64,000 nucleotides of DNA, taken from NCBI RefSeq assembly GCF_019797845.1, contig NZ_CP081864.1:620001-684000 (forward strand). The letters are read 5' to 3'. A program made the translations under genes and the position numbers. The stretch comes from Symbiopectobacterium purcellii (GTDB taxonomy: Bacteria; Pseudomonadota; Gammaproteobacteria; Enterobacterales; Enterobacteriaceae). Shown here one piece after another: positions 59,501 through 64,000 of the stretch (the stretch's first letter is position 1; every line of letters starts with the position of its first letter). The notes beneath the pieces are model-generated. The model had not been told where the DNA came from. It saw only the letters and a program-made list of their open reading frames with translations, and ran no database searches.

Positions 59501-62143
59501 ATGACAGAAGTGACCATACAATCGCTGGCCGTTGAGATTCAGACTCCGGTAGACCGCCTGATACAGCAGTTTGCTGATGCGGGAATTACCAAGTCTGCAT
59601 CGGACAACGTGTCTCAGCAGGAAAAAGAGACGCTGCTGGCGCATTTGAACCGCGAACGCGGTTCTGCGGCCGGTAAGTTGACTCTACAACGTAAAACGCG
59701 CAGTACCTTGAATATTCCGAGCACTGGCGGAAAAAGTAAATCAGTGCAGATTGAAGTCCGCAAAAAACGCACGTATGTTCAGCGCGATCCGCTGAGCAGT
59801 CAGCAGGCTGAAGAAGAAGAGCGTGCACGGCAGGAAGCGGAAGAACTGGCTCAACGTGAAGCTGAAGAGCAAGCCAAGCGAGAGGCCGCTGAAAAAGCCA
59901 AGCGTGACACAGCGGAAAAAGAAAAAGTGAGCAACCAACATAATCATAGTACGACAAAGTCTGTTCCTGCGACAGATAAGGCCCGCCGTGAAGCTGAGGC
60001 TGCTGAACTGAAGCGTAAATCTGAAGATGCTGTTCGCAGCAAGGTCGAAGAAGATACGCGCCGTGTTGCAGAGGAAGCACGCCGTATGGCGGAAGAAAAT
60101 GCCGCTAAATGGGCCAGTGAGACACCGCGTGAAGAAGAGGATAGCACTGACTATCACGTCACTACGTCGCACCATGCCCGCGTCGCTGAAGATGAAAACG
60201 ATCGTGAAGTCGAGAGTAATTCTCGTAGCCGCACCCGGACAGCTAAAGCGCCTAAGCAGAAGAAAGGCAACCGCCTGTCTGAAAATAAAGCTGACCGTGA
60301 AGAAGCGCGTGCCGCAACCCGTGGTGGTAAAGGCAAGCGTAAGACCAGCACGTTGCAGCAAAGCTTTAATAAGCCAGCTCAGGCAGTTAACCGCGACGTG
60401 ATAATCGGTGAAACCGTGACGGTTGCCGAATTGGCGAACAAAATGGCGGTGAAAGGCTCTCAGGTCATTAAGACCATGATGAAGCTGGGTGCCATGGCGA
60501 CCATCAACCAGGTCATCGATCAGGAAACGGCCCAGTTAGTGGCGGAAGAAATGGGCCACAAGGTTATCCTGCGTCGCGAAAACGAGCTTGAAGAAGCGGT
60601 AATGAGCGACCGTGATATGGGTGTTGCGGCAGAATCGCGCGCACCGGTCGTGACCATCATGGGTCACGTTGACCACGGTAAAACGTCACTGCTGGACTAC
60701 ATTCGCTCCACCAAAGTGGCGGCAGGCGAAGCGGGCGGGATCACCCAGCACATCGGTGCCTACCACGTTGAAACTGAAAATGGCATGATCACCTTCCTGG
60801 ATACCCCGGGCCACGCCGCGTTTACCGCGATGCGTGCACGTGGTGCACAGGCAACGGATATCGTGGTGCTGGTGGTTGCTGCCGATGACGGTGTGATGCC
60901 GCAGACCATCGAAGCCGTGCAACACGCCAAAGCGGCCAAGGTGCCGGTGGTGGTTGCGGTCAATAAAATTGACAAGCCAGAAGCCGATCCGGATCGCGTC
61001 AAAAATGAATTGACGCAATATGGCATCATCCCTGAAGAGTGGGGCGGCGATTGCCAGTTTGTCCCTGTGTCAGCCAAAGCCGGTACTGGTATTGATGATT
61101 TGCTCAATGCCATTCTGCTGCAAGCAGAAGTGTTGGAACTGACGGGCGTTCGCAAAGGCATGGCAAGCGGCGTGGTGATTGAATCCTTCTTGGACAAAGG
61201 TCGTGGCCCGGTTGCTACGGTTCTGGTGCGTGAAGGTACCCTCAACAAGGGTGATATCGTGCTGTGCGGTTTCGAATATGGTCGCGTGCGTGCCATGCGT
61301 GATGAACTGGGCCGTGAAATTACCGAAGCGGGTCCGTCCATTCCGGTAGAAATCCTCGGTATGTCCGGTGTTCCGGCTGCGGGTGATGAAGCCACCGTGG
61401 TGCGTGACGAGAAGAAAGCCCGTGAAGTGGCGCTCTATCGTCAAGGTAAATTCCGCGAAGTGAAACTGGCGCGTCAGCAGAAATCCAAACTGGAAAACAT
61501 GTTCGCCAACATGACCGAAGGCGAAGTGTCCGAACTGAACATCGTGATGAAAGCCGACGTTCAGGGGTCCGTGGAAGCGATTGCCGATTCGTTGCAGAAA
61601 CTCTCTACCGACGAAGTGAAAGTGAAGATTGTTGGCTCCGGCGTCGGTGGGATCACCGAAACCGACGCGACGCTGGCCGCAGCGTCCAACGCTATCATTC
61701 TGGGCTTCAACGTTCGTGCCGATGCGTCTGCCCGTCGCGTTGTCGAAGCAGAAAGTCTGGATCTGCGTTACTACTCCGTCATCTATGATCTGATCGACGA
61801 AGTGAAGCAGGCGATGAGCGGTATGCTGGTACCGGAATACAAGCAAGAGATCATCGGCTTGGCCGAAGTTCGCGATGTGTTCAAATCACCGAAGTTTGGC
61901 GCGATCGCTGGCTGTATGGTGACGGAAGGTATCGTGAAACGTCACAACCCTATCCGTGTGCTGCGTGACAACGTGGTTATCTATGAAGGCGAGCTGGAAT
62001 CTCTGCGCCGCTTCAAAGATGACGTTAACGAAGTACGTAACGGCATGGAATGTGGTATCGGCGTGAAGAACTACAACGACGTGCGTGTTGGCGATAACAT
62101 CGAAGTGTTCGAAATTATCGAGATCAAACGTACTATCGCTTAA
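59501..62143 (+). CDS. infB: Translation initiation factor IF-2
   Basis: 880 residues. The N-terminal IF2N domain ([20 protein letters not shown]) is followed by a charged Glu/Ala/Arg linker (about 100-300) and a second IF2N-like segment ([18 protein letters not shown]). The GTPase domain has [23 protein letters not shown] and NKID; the C-terminal domain that binds fMet-tRNA completes it. Internal starts are known in E. coli. The 94-base gap to rbfA has no gene. Confidence 0.98.
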   Translation: MTEVTIQSLAVEIQTPVDRLIQQFADAGITKSASDNVSQQEKETLLAHLNRERGSAAGKLTLQRKTRSTLNIPSTGGKSKSVQIEVRKKRTYVQRDPLSSQQAEEEERARQEAEELAQREAEEQAKREAAEKAKRDTAEKEKVSNQHNHSTTKSVPATDKARREAEAAELKRKSEDAVRSKVEEDTRRVAEEARRMAEENAAKWASETPREEEDSTDYHVTTSHHARVAEDENDREVESNSRSRTRTAKAPKQKKGNRLSENKADREEARAATRGGKGKRKTSTLQQSFNKPAQAVNRDVIIGETVTVAELANKMAVKGSQVIKTMMKLGAMATINQVIDQETAQLVAEEMGHKVILRRENELEEAVMSDRDMGVAAESRAPVVTIMGHVDHGKTSLLDYIRSTKVAAGEAGGITQHIGAYHVETENGMITFLDTPGHAAFTAMRARGAQATDIVVLVVAADDGVMPQTIEAVQHAKAAKVPVVVAVNKIDKPEADPDRVKNELTQYGIIPEEWGGDCQFVPVSAKAGTGIDDLLNAILLQAEVLELTGVRKGMASGVVIESFLDKGRGPVATVLVREGTLNKGDIVLCGFEYGRVRAMRDELGREITEAGPSIPVEILGMSGVPAAGDEATVVRDEKKAREVALYRQGKFREVKLARQQKSKLENMFANMTEGEVSELNIVMKADVQGSVEAIADSLQKLSTDEVKVKIVGSGVGGITETDATLAAASNAIILGFNVRADASARRVVEAESLDLRYYSVIYDLIDEVKQAMSGMLVPEYKQEIIGLAEVRDVFKSPKFGAIAGCMVTEGIVKRHNPIRVLRDNVVIYEGELESLRRFKDDVNEVRNGMECGIGVKNYNDVRVGDNIEVFEIIEIKRTIA

Positions 62144-62237
62144 CCAGTCAGGGTATGGCGAGACGCGCAACGTTTGCACGTCGTATTGACTTATAGGGGG
62201 CCTTAGTGCCCCCTGATTTTTCCTTGAGGACTCGATT

Positions 62238-62639
62238 ATGGCTAGAGAATTCAGTCGCACTCAGCGCGTATCGCAAGAGATGCAGAAAGAGATCGCCATT
62301 ATTCTTCAGCGTGAAGTGAAGGATCCGCGCGTTGGCATGGCGACGGTTTCTGGTGTCGATCTGTCACGTGATTTGGCGTATGCCAAGGTATTTGTGACGT
62401 TTCTGAACGATAACGAACCCGAGCAGGTGAAAGCGGGCATCAAAGCATTGCAGGATGCTTCCGGTTTTATTCGTGTGCTGCTGGGTAAGGCAATGCGTTT
62501 GCGCGTGGTGCCGGAATTGACTTTCGCCTACGACAACTCGTTGGTGGAAGGGATGCGGATGTCCAACCTGGTGACCAACGTCTTGCGCAGCGATGCCGAG
62601 AAGCGTTCTGCCAACGGTGACGACGATCGGGAGGATTGA
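62238..62639 (+). CDS. rbfA: 30S ribosome-binding factor RbfA
   Basis: 133 residues ([20 protein letters not shown] ...) forming a KH-like fold. It binds the 16S 5' helix during 30S maturation and cold shock. Its stop overlaps the truB start (TGATG). Confidence 0.97.
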   Translation: MAREFSRTQRVSQEMQKEIAIILQREVKDPRVGMATVSGVDLSRDLAYAKVFVTFLNDNEPEQVKAGIKALQDASGFIRVLLGKAMRLRVVPELTFAYDNSLVEGMRMSNLVTNVLRSDAEKRSANGDDDRED

Positions 62640-63583
62640 TGAGTCGTCCTCTTCGTCGCGGCCGTGATATCCACGGCGTGTTATTGCTGGATAAACCGCA
62701 AGGTGCGTCATCCAACGACGTGCTGCAAAAGGTAAAGCGCATTTTTAATGCCAACCGGGCCGGACACACCGGTGCGCTGGATCCGCTGGCGACCGGAATG
62801 CTGCCGATCTGCCTGGGGGAAGCCACCAAGTTTTCCCAGTATTTGCTGGATTCGGATAAACGCTACCGGGTGATTGCGCGTCTGGGCCAGCGTACTGACA
62901 CCTCAGATGCCGATGGCAATGTGGTGGAAACGCGCGCGGTGACCTTTACCGAGCAGGCGTTGGCGGAGGCACTGGAACGCTTTCGTGGTACCACGCAGCA
63001 GGTGCCATCGATGTATTCCGCGCTGAAGCACCAGGGCCGCCCATTGTACGAGTATGCGCGCCAGGGGATCACGGTCCCGCGTGAAGCTCGTGATATCACC
63101 GTGTATGAACTGCTGTTTATTCGTCACGATGCCGATGAGCTGGAACTGGAAATTCACTGTTCCAAAGGCACTTACATTCGCACCATCATTGACGATCTCG
63201 GTGAAATGCTCGGCTGTGGTGCTCATGTGACTTATCTGCGCCGCGTGCAGGTTGCCACTTATCCGGCAGAGCGCATGGTCACCTTGGATCAACTGCAAGC
63301 CCTGTTGGCGCAAGCGCAAACGGAAGGGCAATCCCTTGAGGCGGTGCTGGATCCGCTGCTGATGCCGATGGACAGCCCGGTCAGCAATTATCCTGAGGTG
63401 AATCTGCCGCCAGCTGTGGCAGGTTATCTCAAACTTGGGCAGGCTGTTGCGGCGGCTAACGCTCCTGTTGAAGGGATGGTTCGTATCACCGAAGGCGATG
63501 CCCGTGCGTTTATTGGTATGGGGATTATCGATGACGCCGGACGCGTGGCACCCAAGCGTCTGGTGGTCGAATTCTCGGAATAA
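62639..63583 (+). CDS. truB: tRNA pseudouridine-55 synthase
   Basis: 314 residues from ATG 62639 ([20 protein letters not shown]). The catalytic Asp is in [20 protein letters not shown]; the C-terminal PUA domain follows. It makes pseudouridine 55 in the T loop of tRNAs. Coupled to rbfA by start-stop overlap. Confidence 0.97.
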   Translation: MSRPLRRGRDIHGVLLLDKPQGASSNDVLQKVKRIFNANRAGHTGALDPLATGMLPICLGEATKFSQYLLDSDKRYRVIARLGQRTDTSDADGNVVETRAVTFTEQALAEALERFRGTTQQVPSMYSALKHQGRPLYEYARQGITVPREARDITVYELLFIRHDADELELEIHCSKGTYIRTIIDDLGEMLGCGAHVTYLRRVQVATYPAERMVTLDQLQALLAQAQTEGQSLEAVLDPLLMPMDSPVSNYPEVNLPPAVAGYLKLGQAVAAANAPVEGMVRITEGDARAFIGMGIIDDAGRVAPKRLVVEFSE

Positions 63584-63717
63584 GGCTTACCGTGTCTGCC
63601 TTGCGATCGGCCATGGCTGAGAGTAGAATGGCGCGGCCTATTTTTAATAGGTTACATAGGTTGCTGAATTAGAGATCGGCACCTGTTTTTTTATCTATAC
63701 TGTTTTGGAGTATTACA

Positions 63718-63987
63718 ATGTCTCTAAGCGTTGAAGCTAAAGCAAAAATCGTCGCAGACTTCGGTCGTGGCACTAACGACAGTGGTTCTACCGAAGTGCA
63801 GGTTGCTCTGTTGACCGCGCAGATTAACCATCTGCAAGGCCACTTCTCCGAGCACAAAAAGGATCACCACAGCCGTCGTGGTCTGCTGCGTATGGTTTCT
63901 CAGCGCCGTAAGCTGCTGGACTACCTGAAGCGTAAAGATGTAGCGCGTTATGCTACCCTGATCGAGCGTCTGGGTCTGCGTCGCTAA
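63718..63987 (+). CDS. rpsO: 30S ribosomal protein S15
   Basis: 89 residues ([20 protein letters not shown] ... IERLGLRR), full length. S15 binds 16S rRNA early in assembly and in E. coli represses its own mRNA through a leader pseudoknot; the leader 63640-63717 could fold likewise but I did not verify it. The next gene (pnp in E. coli) would be outside the window. Confidence 0.98.
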   Translation: MSLSVEAKAKIVADFGRGTNDSGSTEVQVALLTAQINHLQGHFSEHKKDHHSRRGLLRMVSQRRKLLDYLKRKDVARYATLIERLGLRR

Positions 63988-64000
63988 TCTGGCGAGTTTC

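Overview
This looks like the chromosome of a gammaproteobacterium of the order Enterobacterales. The conserved blocks match the E. coli gene neighbourhoods: rpsU-dnaG-rpoD with ileX, sfsB-ispB-rplU-rpmA-yhbE-obgE-dacB, greA-yhbY-rlmE-ftsH-folP-glmM-secG-leuU, and metY-rimP-nusA-infB-rbfA-truB-rpsO. The srf cluster, the two-partner adhesin and the ERIC repeat would suit a Pectobacteriaceae/Yersiniaceae-like host. The genus is a guess.

Positions 1-14600 are prophage-derived. A tail-fibre/Tfa cassette is cut by the window start and followed by an AT-rich orphan gene and an IS903-type remnant. Next comes a segment of about 11.8 kb framed by 180-bp direct repeats (2820-2999 and 14419-14598). It starts with a lambda-type integrase and excisionase and ends with a second tail-fibre/Tfa cassette and an Rpn-type nuclease. 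Most phage genes are gone. In their place lie a complete class 5 (CFA/I-CS1-type) fimbrial operon, a damaged lipoprotein and remnants of IS30, IS3 and an IS903-related MITE. The right repeat truncates the gene downstream of srfC.

Positions 14546-24662 hold, on the minus strand, an Srf cluster: two coiled-coil lipoproteins, a membrane-anchored TerD-like protein, SrfA, SrfB (actin/Hsp70-fold ATPase motifs), SrfC (P-loop NTPase with tandem NPF motifs) and a truncated last gene. The TerD-like gene has an in-frame stop and srfA a frameshift.

Positions 25168-47238 are housekeeping: ileX, rpoD, dnaG, rpsU, tsaD, argR, mdh, sfsB, two tandem winged-helix DNA-binding paralogues, ispB, rplU, rpmA, yhbE, obgE, dacB, greA, yhbY, rlmE, ftsH, folP, glmM, secG and tRNA-Leu(GAG). 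No reading frame is broken here.

Positions 47239-57192, between leuU and metY where E. coli has argG, form a second accessory island. It holds an unrecognised 409-residue protein that may be secreted and a TpsB/TpsA pair. TpsA is a giant adhesin with GLUG repeats and about a dozen 80-residue MBG repeats, split by two frameshifts.

Positions 57193-64000 return to the core: metY, rimP, nusA, infB, rbfA, truB and rpsO. All clear gene damage lies in the accessory stretches, which argues for real decay rather than sequencing error.
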